This document shows positions 27,514 to 36,761 of a DNA stretch of 64,000 nt, piece after piece. A program made the position numbers and the translations under genes. How positions within the stretch are numbered: position 1 is the first letter of the stretch; each line of letters starts with the position of its first letter. Source of the DNA: Thiothrix nivea DSM 5205 (GTDB taxonomy: Bacteria > Pseudomonadota > Gammaproteobacteria > Thiotrichales > Thiotrichaceae); contig NZ_JH651384.1 of assembly GCF_000260135.1 (NCBI RefSeq), positions 1,677,693 to 1,741,692 of the forward strand, written 5' to 3'. The notes beneath the pieces are model-generated. The model was not told the origin of the DNA. It made no database searches and was given only the letters and a program-made list of their open reading frames with translations.

Positions 27514-29017
27514 GCGCACATAGCCCTTTACCTGCCGCCGTCAATCCACGGATTTGTACGGCGGAATAGCTGCCGCTGGCAGTATCCTTGCGGTGGCCGA
27601 CCCGTGCCAGCACGAAACCGGCGCGCTCCCAGAAGCGTAACAACGCCGACGTCATCGCATAGCTGACGCCGATGTAGTCTGCGCCGCTGCTTTCCGCATA
27701 TTTCACCAAGTGTTCCAGCAATTTTGAGCCTAGCCCCTGCCCTTGCAGGCCGGGGTGGACGGCTATGCGCATGACACGTTCGCAAACCCGTTGCGCAGCC
27801 CCGGCAATTCCGGCGTGGAAGGTCAGGGTTTGCGGGATGGGGTGGCCGTGCGGGCGGCGTTTGCCTGCGTGGATCGCAGCGGTGAGGTCGGCATCCAGCC
27901 CGCCTTCACGGGATAGCAGGGCGACAGCGACGATTTCACCCGCCAGTTCCAGGATGTGGATGGAAATGCCGGGGGCATCAAGCATCTGGCGCAGGTCGGA
28001 GGGGCGGGTCTGGTAGTGGGCTGTCACCAGTAGGCCGAAGAGTTGGCGCAGGAGGGGTTCGTTTTGGGCGAGATCATGGCGGTTTAACAACCGATATTGG
28101 CAAACAGGGCAGACACAGGGGTCTGCTCCTACCGGCGCACGTAGGGGCGGCCCCCTGTGGCCGCCCTCTTCCAAATCCACGTCCAGCAGCAGCGCGTGAT
28201 TGATAAAATGTTCCAGCGGGTCGTTTTCGGCCCAACGGATAGGCTGGTACAGGCGGATGGATTGCCAGCCAGGTGCAATCACATCCAGCCGTTTCTGGAA
28301 ACGCAGGATGAAGCCGCGCCCGCTGCCTTCGTAGCCGTGCAAGGTGGTGGAAAAAACGCAACGCGGGTAGTGTTCCAGCATTTGTAGCAGCAGGGTAACG
28401 GGAATGGCAGCGGCCTCATCCACCATCAGCACATCGGCTTGCGGCAGAGTTTGCAGCAGGTCGTCGGGGGCGAAGAAATCCGGTGGGTTTTCGGCGTGTT
28501 TGAAGACGGATTCGACCGTGGCGCGGGAAGGTGCTGTCAGCAGCACCCCTTTCCCTTCCGCGATTAGCTGGCTGGCAGCCATACCCAGTGCAGCAGATTT
28601 ACCCCGCCCTCGGTCTGCTATTAATACCACCGGCATTACCGAATGAAGAATGGCCTGAATGGCGGAACACTGATCGTTTTGAGGAGGGCGAATGCAATTC
28701 GCCCCTACAATCTTCCGTAGGGGCGAATTGCATTCGCCCTCTTCTCCTCGCCATGCATCCAACAACCCAACAAACCGCCGTAAAAACCGCCCTTCCACCG
28801 CCCCAGGCTGGAAAGGATACGGCAAAAACCGCCGGTAATCCGGGTCAGGAAACCCCGCCCATTCAGCCAGCGGCGGCGTTAGCAGGTAAAAGGTTCCCCC
28901 CCCACGCAAGGTTCCACTGATCGCGGCAAACGCATTCACGTCGAAACCGCTATGGGCATCGAACACAACCGCATCGGTTTCTTGCCCGAGCATGACGCGG
29001 GCTTTATTGGCAGGCAA
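27446..29017 (-). CDS. tmcA: tRNA(Met) cytidine acetyltransferase TmcA, C-terminally short and with two in-frame inserts
   Basis: Acetylates the wobble cytidine (ac4C34) of elongator tRNA-Met using ATP and acetyl-CoA. Seen: N-terminal domain ([24 protein letters not shown]), helicase-like ATPase ([35 protein letters not shown]) and GNAT domain ([18 protein letters not shown]). The E. coli protein has ~130 more C-terminal residues for tRNA binding. Here the frame ends in antisense uppP sequence, so that domain is missing. Homology also runs ~49 codons upstream of the TTG at 29017, to near 29160 (LPRQLRVISGQQAECLQ), without any ATG, GTG or TTG. The real start may be a rare codon overlapping the glnB stop. 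Two palindromic repeats (28107-28166, 28684-28741) add ~20 residues each. Confidence 0.85.
   Translation of the reverse strand: MPANKARVMLGQETDAVVFDAHSGFDVNAFAAISGTLRGGGTFYLLTPPLAEWAGFPDPDYRRFLPYPFQPGAVEGRFLRRFVGLLDAWRGEEGECNSPLRKIVGANCIRPPQNDQCSAIQAILHSVMPVVLIADRGRGKSAALGMAASQLIAEGKGVLLTAPSRATVESVFKHAENPPDFFAPDDLLQTLPQADVLMVDEAAAIPVTLLLQMLEHYPRCVFSTTLHGYEGSGRGFILRFQKRLDVIAPGWQSIRLYQPIRWAENDPLEHFINHALLLDVDLEEGGHRGPPLRAPVGADPCVCPVCQYRLLNRHDLAQNEPLLRQLFGLLVTAHYQTRPSDLRQMLDAPGISIHILELAGEIVAVALLSREGGLDADLTAAIHAGKRRPHGHPIPQTLTFHAGIAGAAQRVCERVMRIAVHPGLQGQGLGSKLLEHLVKYAESSGADYIGVSYAMTSALLRFWERAGFVLARVGHRKDTASGSYSAVQIRGLTAAGKGLCALMPATTTTADQTESGKSRMSGM
28107..28166. repeat. 60-bp palindromic repeat inside tmcA
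   Basis: Arms 28107-28132 (GGGCAGACACAGGGGTCTGC..) and 28141-28166 (GTAGGGGCGGCCCCCTGTGG..) are imperfect inverted copies around an 8-nt loop. It spans exactly 20 codons and is translated as [16 protein letters not shown]-type sequence between two conserved TmcA blocks. Same family as 46342-46416. Confidence 0.82.
28684..28741. repeat. 58-bp perfect palindromic repeat inside tmcA
   Basis: Arms 28684-28708 and 28717-28741 are exact 25-nt inverted copies (GAGGGCGAATGCAATTCGCC.. / GTAGGGGCGAATTGCATTCG..) around AATCTTCC. It is translated in frame on the minus strand as [20 protein letters not shown] in the linker before the ATPase domain. The perfect arms suggest recent insertion. Confidence 0.88.
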
Positions 29018-29145
29018 CGCCCCGGCAATAACGGGAGCCGTCGTAATCCAGATGGCATTAACACCAACAGGCAGCAGGGCTTGCGCCCGTTGCAGGCACT
29101 CCGCCTGCTGCCCGGAAATGACCCGCAGTTGACGCGGGAGGTCGT

Positions 29146-29493
<348 letters not shown>

Positions 29494-31161
29494 TTATTGG
29501 GGTTTCAGGGGTAAATTTTTACGCCAGGCAGACGTGATGGGGTAACGCCAGTCCTTGCCGAAGCCACGCCCACTAATGCGCACACCGGGGGCTGCCTGTC
29601 GCCGTTTATATTCGCTCAATAATACCAGATTCACTACGCGGCGGACGGTTGCTGCGTCGAATCCATCCGCCACGATGTCCTCCAGCACCTGATCGCCTTC
29701 GATGAAACGTTGCAGGATGGCGTCCAGTTCGGGATAAGGCGGCAGTGAATCCTGATCCACCTGCCCCGGAGCCAGCTCTGCCGACGGCGCGCGGTCAATA
29801 ACACGCTGCGGAATTGCCTGCCCCAACGTATTGCGGTAACGCGCCAACTGGTATACCTGCATCTTGTACACATCTTTCAGTGGGGAAAACGCACCAGCCA
29901 TGTCACCATACAACGTGGCATACCCCACTGCGCTTTCGCTTTTGTTACTGGTGGACAGCAACAATCCACCCAGCTTGTTGGATAGCGACATCAGCAACAC
30001 ACCACGAATACGCGCCTGCAAGTTCTGCTCGGTCACATCCGTCGGCTTGCCGCCGAATTCCGGAGCCAGCAATTCCATGAAACTGTCGTACACAGAGGCA
30101 ATCGGCAACTGCCGGTAGCGCACACCCAGCCACACCGTCTGCTGTTTCGCATCCTCCACACTCATGCCGGAAGTGTAGTGGAACGGCATCATCACTGCAT
30201 CGACATTTTCCCTCCCCAGCGCATCCACCGCCAAAGCCAGCACCAGGGCTGAGTCTATGCCGCCGGAAAGGCCCAGCAACACGCGGGAAAACCCGTTCTT
30301 GTGTACGTAGTCGCGGATGCCGGTGGTGAGAGCCTTATAGATTATCGCGGTCTGCCCCTCCCCTAAGGGGGCGAAGCGCCGCGTTGAAGCGGCTAGGCGG
30401 TTGGGAAGGGTTTCTTCCCCCAAATCCCATTCCCGCACCCACACCCCACTCGTAAACGCCTCCGCCCGAAACACAATATTCCCGCCCGCATCCAGCAACA
30501 TGGAATCACCATCAAACACCAGCTCATCCTGCCCACCCACCAGATTGACATAGGCGATCGGGCATTGGTTGGAAGCCGCTTGCCGTTGCAGCAATTCCGT
30601 GCGCTGCTCCTGCTTCTCGGTACTGAACGGGGACGCATTCAGCACACACAAGGCTTCCGCTCCCTGCGCCACCGCTTCCCGCGCCGGAGCGTCCTCCCAG
30701 ATGTCCTCGCAAATCAGAATGCCGAGTTTGACGCCCGCCACCTCCACCACCAGCGATTCCGTTCCCGGCGTAAAGTAACGCTTCTCATCAAACACACGGT
30801 AGTTGGGCAGGCATTGCTTGGCGTATTCTGCAACAATCCCACCATCACGCAGCACACAAGCCATGTTGCGCAAGTCATTGTCCCGTCTCAAAGGCGCGCC
30901 GAGGATAACGGTCATGCCATCGGTTTCAGCTGCGATTTCTTCCACCCCTGCCTGCATCTGGGCAAGGAAGTCAGGGCGGAACACCAGATCTTCCGGCGGA
31001 TACCCCGCCAACACCAGTTCGGGAAACACCACCAGGTCGGCTTGCTGTTCCCGCGCCTGCCGGATGGCCTGCTTCACCTGCTGAAGGTTGTTATGAACGT
31101 CGCCCACGCAGACGTTCAACTGGGCCAATGCGATGCGTAATGTCTGATTTTTCTTTTGCAC
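29494..31161 (-). CDS. nadE: Glutamine-dependent NAD+ synthetase
   Basis: Converts nicotinate adenine dinucleotide to NAD+ using ATP and glutamine-derived ammonia; 555 aa from the GTG at 31161. N-terminal nitrilase-type glutaminase: Glu in VVFPELVLAGYPPEDL, Lys in AKQCLPNYRVFDEKRYF and Cys in LGILICEDIWED. C-terminal synthetase: PP-loop LLGLSGGIDSAL and STSNKSESAVGYATLYGDMAG. The frame is open up to 31383, and an ATG at 31224 overlaps the divergent ATG at 31223. I prefer the GTG because homologous sequence (TLRIALAQLN) begins just after it, though no clear ribosome site precedes it. Heads a nadE-glnB-tmcA run. Confidence 0.92.
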   Translation of the reverse strand: MQKKNQTLRIALAQLNVCVGDVHNNLQQVKQAIRQAREQQADLVVFPELVLAGYPPEDLVFRPDFLAQMQAGVEEIAAETDGMTVILGAPLRRDNDLRNMACVLRDGGIVAEYAKQCLPNYRVFDEKRYFTPGTESLVVEVAGVKLGILICEDIWEDAPAREAVAQGAEALCVLNASPFSTEKQEQRTELLQRQAASNQCPIAYVNLVGGQDELVFDGDSMLLDAGGNIVFRAEAFTSGVWVREWDLGEETLPNRLAASTRRFAPLGEGQTAIIYKALTTGIRDYVHKNGFSRVLLGLSGGIDSALVLALAVDALGRENVDAVMMPFHYTSGMSVEDAKQQTVWLGVRYRQLPIASVYDSFMELLAPEFGGKPTDVTEQNLQARIRGVLLMSLSNKLGGLLLSTSNKSESAVGYATLYGDMAGAFSPLKDVYKMQVYQLARYRNTLGQAIPQRVIDRAPSAELAPGQVDQDSLPPYPELDAILQRFIEGDQVLEDIVADGFDAATVRRVVNLVLLSEYKRRQAAPGVRISGRGFGKDWRYPITSAWRKNLPLKPQ

Positions 31162-31222
31162 GGTGTCATAAAAGGGTATTGTTACAAGGCGAAGACTATA
31201 CCTGAAAAGGGCCAAATGCATC

Positions 31223-31465
31223 ATGTCCCGTATCCTTTTTATCCTTGTTTTGCTGGCAGTCGGGTTTCTACTGTTAAAATCCTGGCAGCGTAGACAAGCA
31301 CTGAAACACGACAACAAACAAACGTCCGGGAAAATCACTAAAAATACCCGCATGGTTCGCTGCCTGCATTGCGGCCTGCACATCCCGGAAGACGAAGCGA
31401 TTTCTCAGGGGGGAAAACACTTTTGCAGCCTGGAGCACGCGCAACATCATTTGACGAAAAACTAG
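31223..31465 (+). CDS. Small PP0621-family protein with Cys-rich motif
   Basis: 80-aa protein with an N-terminal membrane helix (ILFILVLLAVGFLLL) and a C-terminal metal-site-like motif: RCLHCGLHIPEDEA..GKHFCSLEHAQHH, with Cys-x2-Cys and a distal Cys/His set. Proteins of this kind sit just upstream of pilS in many gammaproteobacteria. Function unknown. pilS begins inside its 3' end, so the two are co-translated. AAAAGGG lies ~12 bases before the ATG. Confidence 0.8.
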   Translation: MSRILFILVLLAVGFLLLKSWQRRQALKHDNKQTSGKITKNTRMVRCLHCGLHIPEDEAISQGGKHFCSLEHAQHHLTKN

Positions 31466-33051
31466 TCCCGGTCTTCCTGCATGAAGACCCCTGGAACCTG
31501 CTGCGCCTCTATCACGTTTACCGCCTGACCCTGGCCAGCGCCCTCTTGGTCGCGCTAGTGCTGGAATACGGCAAGGTCAAGCTTGGCCAGTATGACCCTG
31601 GGCTGTTTGTCTGGCTGACCGGCGTTTACTTGATCATCGCCATCCTCAGCAACTTGGCCTCCTATTTCCAGTGGCCTGACCTGCCGGTGCAAACCCTGCT
31701 GTTTGTGCTGCTGGACATCGCCATCCTGCTGGGGCTGATTTATTCCAGTGGTGGGGTCGAGGCTGGCTTTGGCATATTGTTGCTGATCCCGATCCTGATC
31801 CCGCACTTGAGCCACCCTGGTTACATGTCGCTCCTGCTGGCGGCACTGAGCGGCCTGTCGCTGGTCATCATGCAGGTCTGGCTGCAATCACGAGGCATCA
31901 CGGAACACACCGGCATCATGCACAGCGGTCTGATTGCGCTGTTCATCCTGCTGGTCAGCTGGTCCAGTAACCGCTGGATCCGCAAGGCCAGCGCCATGGC
32001 ATTGCTGGCCAAGCGGCGCGGCATCGACCTGGCCAATATGTCGCAACTCAACCAGTCGATCCTCGACAAGCTGGAATCCGGTATCGTGGTAGTGGAAGGT
32101 TCCGGCGCCATCCGCCACATGAACGAACCCGCCTGGGACATGCTCGGCCAGCCCGGTAACTGGCGCAGCAAACCGCTGCAACAATTCGCCCCGGAACTTG
32201 ACCACCATTTGCAGCACTGGCTGCACAATGTCAGCCCGCGCATTGCCACCTTCGACGTGCGCCACCAGCACACCAGCGAAATGCGCGCGCGCTTTTCGCA
32301 ACTGGGTACGCACTCACGCCGCGCTACCCTGATCTATCTGGAAGACACCACGGAACAGCGGGAAAAACTGCAAAACGCCAAACTCGCTTCCCTCGGCCAG
32401 CTCACCGCCAGTATTGCCCACGAAATCCGCAACCCGCTAGGGGCCATCAGCCACGCTGCGCAATTGCTGGGCGAGTCGTACAACCTCGACAAGGCCGACA
32501 CCCGCCTGCTGCAAATCATCCAGTCCAACGCACGGCGTATGAACCTAACCATCGAAAGCGTCCTCAACCTGTCGCGCAAAAAGACCCCCAACCGCGAACG
32601 GCTGGCGCTTAAGCTGTGGCTGCACGAATTCCGCAAGGATTTCATCCTGCAACACAAACTGCGAGACGAACAAATCACCCTGTTCATCGAACCTGCCGAC
32701 ACCGTGATCGAATTCGACCCCGCGCACTTACACCAGGTCATCTGGAACCTGTGCCGCAACGCACTCAAATACGCCCACGAAGACCCGCGCCGACTGCAAC
32801 TGGACATCCAGGGCGGCAATCCGGCCCATACCCGCGACATCATGCTCAACATCATCGACAACGGGCGCGGCATGACCGAAGAGCAGCGCCAACGCCTGTT
32901 CGAGCCTTTTTTCACCACCAGCACCCAGGGAACCGGGCTGGGGCTGTTCATGTCGCGGGAACTGTGCCTGACCAATGGCGCGAACCTGGAATACATCGCC
33001 CAGCCGACCGGCGGCAGTTGTTTCCGCATCGTGTTCGCCCACCACCGTTAA
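31423..33051 (+). CDS. pilS: Sensor histidine kinase PilS
   Basis: Membrane kinase of the PilS/PilR system controlling pilin transcription; 542 aa. No ATG exists before the conserved region (HEDPWNLLRLYHVYRL). I chose TTG 31423 because AGGGGGG lies eight bases upstream; it overlaps the previous gene by 43 bp. Six membrane helices (~30-190), a PAS-like region (~215-320), HisKA with SIAHEIRNPLGAI (phospho-His ~341) and HATPase with NIIDNGRGM and GTGLGLFMS. In Pseudomonas, PilS senses pilin levels through its membrane domain. pilR follows 18 bp downstream. Confidence 0.93.
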   Translation: MQPGARATSFDEKLVPVFLHEDPWNLLRLYHVYRLTLASALLVALVLEYGKVKLGQYDPGLFVWLTGVYLIIAILSNLASYFQWPDLPVQTLLFVLLDIAILLGLIYSSGGVEAGFGILLLIPILIPHLSHPGYMSLLLAALSGLSLVIMQVWLQSRGITEHTGIMHSGLIALFILLVSWSSNRWIRKASAMALLAKRRGIDLANMSQLNQSILDKLESGIVVVEGSGAIRHMNEPAWDMLGQPGNWRSKPLQQFAPELDHHLQHWLHNVSPRIATFDVRHQHTSEMRARFSQLGTHSRRATLIYLEDTTEQREKLQNAKLASLGQLTASIAHEIRNPLGAISHAAQLLGESYNLDKADTRLLQIIQSNARRMNLTIESVLNLSRKKTPNRERLALKLWLHEFRKDFILQHKLRDEQITLFIEPADTVIEFDPAHLHQVIWNLCRNALKYAHEDPRRLQLDIQGGNPAHTRDIMLNIIDNGRGMTEEQRQRLFEPFFTTSTQGTGLGLFMSRELCLTNGANLEYIAQPTGGSCFRIVFAHHR

Positions 33052-33069
33052 GACAACAAGACAAGAAAC

Positions 33070-34518
33070 ATGACTGACCAAACCGTACTCATTATCGACG
33101 ACGAACCCGACATCCGCGAACTGCTGGAAATCACCCTATTGCGCATGGGGCTGGATACCGTCACCGCCGGTGATGTACAGACCGCACTGGAAAAAATCGA
33201 GCAATATCAGCCCAACCTGTGCCTGACCGACATGAAACTCCCAGACGGCAACGGCATCGACATCGTGCGTTACCTGCAAAAAAACTATCCGCACACCCCG
33301 GTCGCCGTCATCACTGCGTTTGGCAGCATGGATACGGCGGTGGAAGCCCTCAAGGCTGGCGCTTACGATTTCGTCTCCAAACCGGTGGAACTGCCCAAAT
33401 TGCGCGACCTGGTGCAGACCGCCCTGAAACTGTCGGCGGGCAAGAAAGGCCCCCATGCACAAGCAGACACCGCCAGCGACGACCCCCACGGCAGCAGCAT
33501 CCTCGGCGATTCCCCCGCCATGCGCCAGCTCAAGGCCACCATCGGCAAGCTGGCGCGCAGCCAGGCACCGGTTTACATCCACGGCGAATCCGGCAGCGGT
33601 AAAGAACTGGTAGCGCACCAGATCCACCTGCAAGGCAACCGCACCAAAGCGCCGTTCATCCCGGTCAACTGCGGTGCCATTCCTGAAAACCTGATGGAAA
33701 GCGAATTTTTCGGCCACAAGAAAGGCAGCTTTACCGGCGCAGTCGCCGACAAGCAGGGGCTGTTCCAGGCCGCGCACAAAGGCACGCTGTTCCTGGATGA
33801 AGTCGCCGACCTGCCGCTGACCATGCAGGTCAAACTGCTGCGCGCGATTCAGGAAGGCGCGGTCAAACCAGTAGGCGGGCTGGAGGAAATGCCGGTGGAC
33901 GTGCGTATCCTCAGCGCCACCCACAAAAGCCTGGAACACGAAGTCGCCGCTGGCCGTTTCCGCCAGGATTTGTATTACCGCCTCAACGTCATCAAGCTGA
34001 AAGTGCCACCGCTGCGGGAACGGCAGGAAGACATCCTGCCACTGGCGGACTTTTTCCTGCGCAAGATAGCGGAACGTTGGCAGATGCCCCCTATCCGCCT
34101 GTCACCTGCGGCACGGTCTGAGCTGGAAAGCTATGTTTTCCCTGGCAATGTGCGTGAGCTGGAAAATATTCTGGAGCGCGCCAGCACGCTATGTGACAAC
34201 AACACCATCCAGCCGGATGATTTGCAGTTGCCAGCGGCAAGCATCACGGCTGATGCCGTTGCCAGCCCCCTTTCCACCCCTGCACCTATCAGCCACGCGC
34301 CGGGCACAACGGCGGAAGAGCCTGAAGGGAAGAAGGCCAAAACGGAACCGGAACCGCTGCCTGCCTGGAACCCGGTGGACGAAGAGGCGGAGCGCGACCT
34401 GATCCTGCGGGCGCTGGAACAGACCCGCTGGAACCGCACCAAGGCGGCGGAAGTGCTGGGCATGACCTTCCGGCAATTGCGTTACCGCATCCAGAAGTAC
34501 GGGCTGGATGAGGGTTGA
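33070..34518 (+). CDS. pilR: Sigma-54-dependent response regulator PilR
   Basis: NtrC-family activator of pilin transcription, 482 aa. Receiver domain ~1-120 with acidic pocket IDDEPD and phospho-Asp in CLTDMKLPDG. AAA+ domain ~145-385 with Walker A GESGSGKE, the sigma-54-contact loop GSFTGA, and FLDEVADLP. A flexible Pro/Ala/Glu linker (~395-435) leads to a Fis-type HTH (NRTKAAEVLGMTFRQLRYRI). Its expected target is the -24/-12 promoter at 36041 in front of pilA, 1.5 kb downstream. The intervening genes (35.2-35.8 kb toxin-antitoxin, broken Uma2) look like insertions into a pilSR-pilA neighbourhood. Confidence 0.95.
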   Translation: MTDQTVLIIDDEPDIRELLEITLLRMGLDTVTAGDVQTALEKIEQYQPNLCLTDMKLPDGNGIDIVRYLQKNYPHTPVAVITAFGSMDTAVEALKAGAYDFVSKPVELPKLRDLVQTALKLSAGKKGPHAQADTASDDPHGSSILGDSPAMRQLKATIGKLARSQAPVYIHGESGSGKELVAHQIHLQGNRTKAPFIPVNCGAIPENLMESEFFGHKKGSFTGAVADKQGLFQAAHKGTLFLDEVADLPLTMQVKLLRAIQEGAVKPVGGLEEMPVDVRILSATHKSLEHEVAAGRFRQDLYYRLNVIKLKVPPLRERQEDILPLADFFLRKIAERWQMPPIRLSPAARSELESYVFPGNVRELENILERASTLCDNNTIQPDDLQLPAASITADAVASPLSTPAPISHAPGTTAEEPEGKKAKTEPEPLPAWNPVDEEAERDLILRALEQTRWNRTKAAEVLGMTFRQLRYRIQKYGLDEG

Positions 34519-34574
34519 TGGCAGCACCCGCAATGATAGGCTAAGATCAAGGCCATCAGCACGGAGATGACAGC

Positions 34575-35167
34575 ATGGGTTACGCATTACTGAAAGACTC
34601 CCGTATCAGCCCGGATGAGTATCTGGCCGGTGAACAGATTGCGGATGAGAAATATGAATACATCGACGGCGAAGTTTACGCCATGGCGGGGCGGCTGACC
34701 GTCATGTGAAGGTCAGTGGCAATACCTATGCCATGATCAAGACACATCTGCGCGGCTCGGGTTGCAGCACCTATATCGCCGACATGAAAGTGCGTATCGG
34801 TGAGGATGAAGCATTCTTCTACCCGGATGTGATGGTGACGTGCGACCCGGCTGACCAACTGCCTGAACAGGATTACACCAAAAATGCCCCCAAACTTATC
34901 ATTGAGGTTTTATCCCCTTCCACGGAAAGCAGGGACAGGGGCAGCAAGTTCATGCACTACCGCCAGTTGGCGAGTTTGCAGGAATATGTGCTGATTGACC
35001 CCACCCATTATTATGTGGAAGTGTTCCGCCGCCAGAATGCCGATGAATGGCTGCTGAGGACTTGCCAGGGGCAGGATACCAGCCTGATACTCCAAAGCAT
35101 CGGCCTGACATTATCACTGCTGGATTTGTACGAAGACGTGCGTTTTGATGTGCCGCCCTCTGCCTGA
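34575..35167 (+). pseudogene. Uma2-family (DUF820) protein with one-base frameshift
   Basis: ATG at 34575 opens YALLKDSRISPDEYLAGEQ..YEYIDGEVYAMAG, the normal start of Uma2 proteins. After ATGGCGGGG (~34687) the frame breaks and meets TGA at 34707. The continuation (RHVKVSGNTYAMIK to DVRFDVPPSA) is in the frame one base back, so a single base was lost in the G-rich run. Conserved acidic residues of the PD-(D/E)xK-like fold are present downstream (PDVMVTCD, LIIEVLSPSTESRDRG). Either a pseudogene or a sequencing error in the G run. Two intact relatives are at 40783 and 62675. Confidence 0.8.
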
Positions 35168-35413
35168 TTACAAGCTGTCACCTTCGCAGGGAGGCAAACC
35201 ACCCTGACGGGTCAGGATGCGCCGGAATTCCACAAAATCGGCCCTTTCCCGCCGTTCCGCGAAGAAACGGGAAGTTCGCAACGCGGCAAGCTTTTCTGCA
35301 ACGGCCTGGGCGATGAACTGGTTGATGCTGATATTGTCCAGTGCTGCCGCCTTGTTGACTTCTTCTTTTAAAGAAGGGGGCAGACGTAATGGGTAAGCGG
35401 TGTTTTGTTTCAT
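35168..35413 (-). CDS. Antitoxin, ribbon-helix-helix (HicB/Arc-like)
   Basis: 81-aa DNA-binding antitoxin. YPLRLPPSLKEEVNKAAALDNISINQFIAQAVAEKL is a ribbon-helix-helix pattern: one strand, then two amphipathic helices. The rest is a short basic/acidic tail for toxin binding. Its ATG overlaps the toxin stop by 4 bp (ATGA), so it is made after the toxin, the reverse of the usual order. It probably neutralises the PIN-family protein upstream and represses the operon. Confidence 0.8.
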   Translation of the reverse strand: MKQNTAYPLRLPPSLKEEVNKAAALDNISINQFIAQAVAEKLAALRTSRFFAERRERADFVEFRRILTRQGGLPPCEGDSL

Positions 35414-35835
35414 GTCCGAATTCTCCAGATAGCCTGTGCTGGCCGGATAGCTTCAATACCAAAACGGCAAGGGGCATCCCCGTAATCACGCAAATTGAAT
35501 GTTACCAGCAAGTCTGCCTGACCATTGATTGCCGTTTCCAATACCATTTCATCTGCCGGGTCAATCAGTTGTGGCCGCCAGTGGAAGTCCATGTAAACCG
35601 GTTCCAGCAAGGCAATCACCCCACTGGCAAAGATGCCTGCCCTCTCCTGATCCAGTCCAGCCTCGTCATAATGCCTAAACTCCAGACACTTCGCCTCGTA
35701 CTCCAAAGCCAATGGCACACTTCCCAACAGTGTAACCTGCCGTTCTAATGCTGCTGACAAAATTGCTGCCGATGCCCCACCTGGGCTGCGCAGAGCGGCA
35801 ATGATAACGTCGGTATCCAATACACATCGCAGCAT
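35410..35835 (-). CDS. Putative PIN-family toxin
   Basis: 141-aa PIN-domain endoribonuclease-like toxin. Acidic residues of the nuclease site are visible: LDTDVIIAAL (Asp near residue 7), LALEYEAKCLEF (Glu) and DPADEMVLETA (Asp/Glu), with VTFNLRDY near the end. First gene of the pair. The 5' side (35836-36040) is a gene-free stretch that also carries the pilA control region on the other strand. Confidence 0.83.
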   Translation of the reverse strand: MLRCVLDTDVIIAALRSPGGASAAILSAALERQVTLLGSVPLALEYEAKCLEFRHYDEAGLDQERAGIFASGVIALLEPVYMDFHWRPQLIDPADEMVLETAINGQADLLVTFNLRDYGDAPCRFGIEAIRPAQAIWRIRT

Positions 35836-36040
35836 GGCCTCTCTGAAACATCTAATAAGATGTCTACATCATAACGCCAGCATCTACCCTCAGGCAAGGG
35901 CAAGCAACCGCCTCTTATCCTTTGACAACCCTGCCAGTTTTGTCAGATTCAGACAGCGTTCAGCTTGTCACTAATGCAGGGAATCTATCCAAAAACACCG
36001 CTTACCTCCAAAAACACGCCGCTCATTCCGGGTTTTGATT

Positions 36041-36056
36041 TGGCACGCTGGCTGCA
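36041..36056 (+). promoter_or_regulatory. Sigma-54 (-24/-12) promoter of pilA
   Basis: TGGCACGCTGGCTGCA matches the sigma-54 consensus TGGCAC-N5-TTGCW with one change, with GG and GC ten bases apart. It lies 67 bp before the pilA ATG. Upstream, TGTC motifs at 35941 and 35966 (TTTGTCAG, CTTGTCAC) resemble PilR sites described in Pseudomonas. Expected activator: PilR at 33070. The rest of the 287-bp gap (35836-36122) shows no gene. Confidence 0.85.
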
Positions 36057-36122
36057 ATAGCTCTAGTGTCTCTCAGGACAACAACTCAACCCCAACTAAT
36101 CCTAATAACAAGGAGCATTAAA

Positions 36123-36674
36123 ATGAGCATGAAAGCAAAAGCACAACAAGGTTTCACCTTGATAGAATTGATGATCGTGGTCGCCATCATCGGCATCCTG
36201 GCCGCGATTGCACTGCCAGCTTACCAAGACTACACCGTCCGCTCCCGCGTCATGGAAGGTATCACCATGCTGGAGCCACTGAAGCTCTCCATCGCCACTG
36301 AAGTTACCACTGCTAATGACCTGGTAGTAATGGCTGACGACTGGAACGATGACGAAAATCATGACGGCACCGTACCTACCAGTAAGTTCGTCGATAGCAT
36401 CCAGATTGATAATGCATCAGGTGTTATTACTGTTGATTTCAACAACACCACCTTGGGTGTTGCAGCAAGCCAAGACCAGATTACCCTGAGTCCAAACGTG
36501 CGTACTACTGGCGGCATCGACACTTTGGCGGGCGCATTGGCTGCTGGCCTGACTGGTGCCCTGGATTGGGGTTGCGCATCTGAAACCAACGCTACTGCTG
36601 ACGCTCGTACCATCGCGGTAACAGCTCCAGCAAACCCAATGCTGGCCAAATACGCCCCAGCTGAGTGCCGCTAA
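36123..36674 (+). CDS. pilA: Type IV pilin PilA, first copy
   Basis: Major pilin-like subunit, 183 aa. ATG 36123 has AAGGAG nine bases upstream. Class III leader [10 protein letters not shown] is cut by PilD before [27 protein letters not shown], with the Glu5 needed for assembly. The C-terminal globular part has two cysteines (LDWGCASE near the end and AECR) that could form the D-loop disulphide. Driven by the sigma-54 promoter 67 bp upstream. A terminator separates it from the second pilin. Confidence 0.95.
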   Translation: MSMKAKAQQGFTLIELMIVVAIIGILAAIALPAYQDYTVRSRVMEGITMLEPLKLSIATEVTTANDLVVMADDWNDDENHDGTVPTSKFVDSIQIDNASGVITVDFNNTTLGVAASQDQITLSPNVRTTGGIDTLAGALAAGLTGALDWGCASETNATADARTIAVTAPANPMLAKYAPAECR

Positions 36675-36703
36675 TCTCCCCGCCTAACTAAAGGCATAAA
36701 GGC

Positions 36704-36738
36704 AAGGGTGGCCACATTAACAATGGCCACCCTTTTTT
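36704..36738 (+). terminator. Terminator between the two pilin genes
   Basis: Perfect 11-bp stem AAGGGTGGCCA / TGGCCACCCTT followed by six T. It should let pilA be transcribed far above the second pilin and the accessory gene. Confidence 0.85.
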
Positions 36739-36761
36739 CACTGCACACAAGGTGACAAATA

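Noticed and set aside
30348-30415. CCTCCCCTAAGGGGG-containing stretch in nadE as a third in-frame palindromic insert
   Set aside because: Only a short stem is present, there are no long inverted arms, and the glutaminase-synthetase linker has ordinary length.
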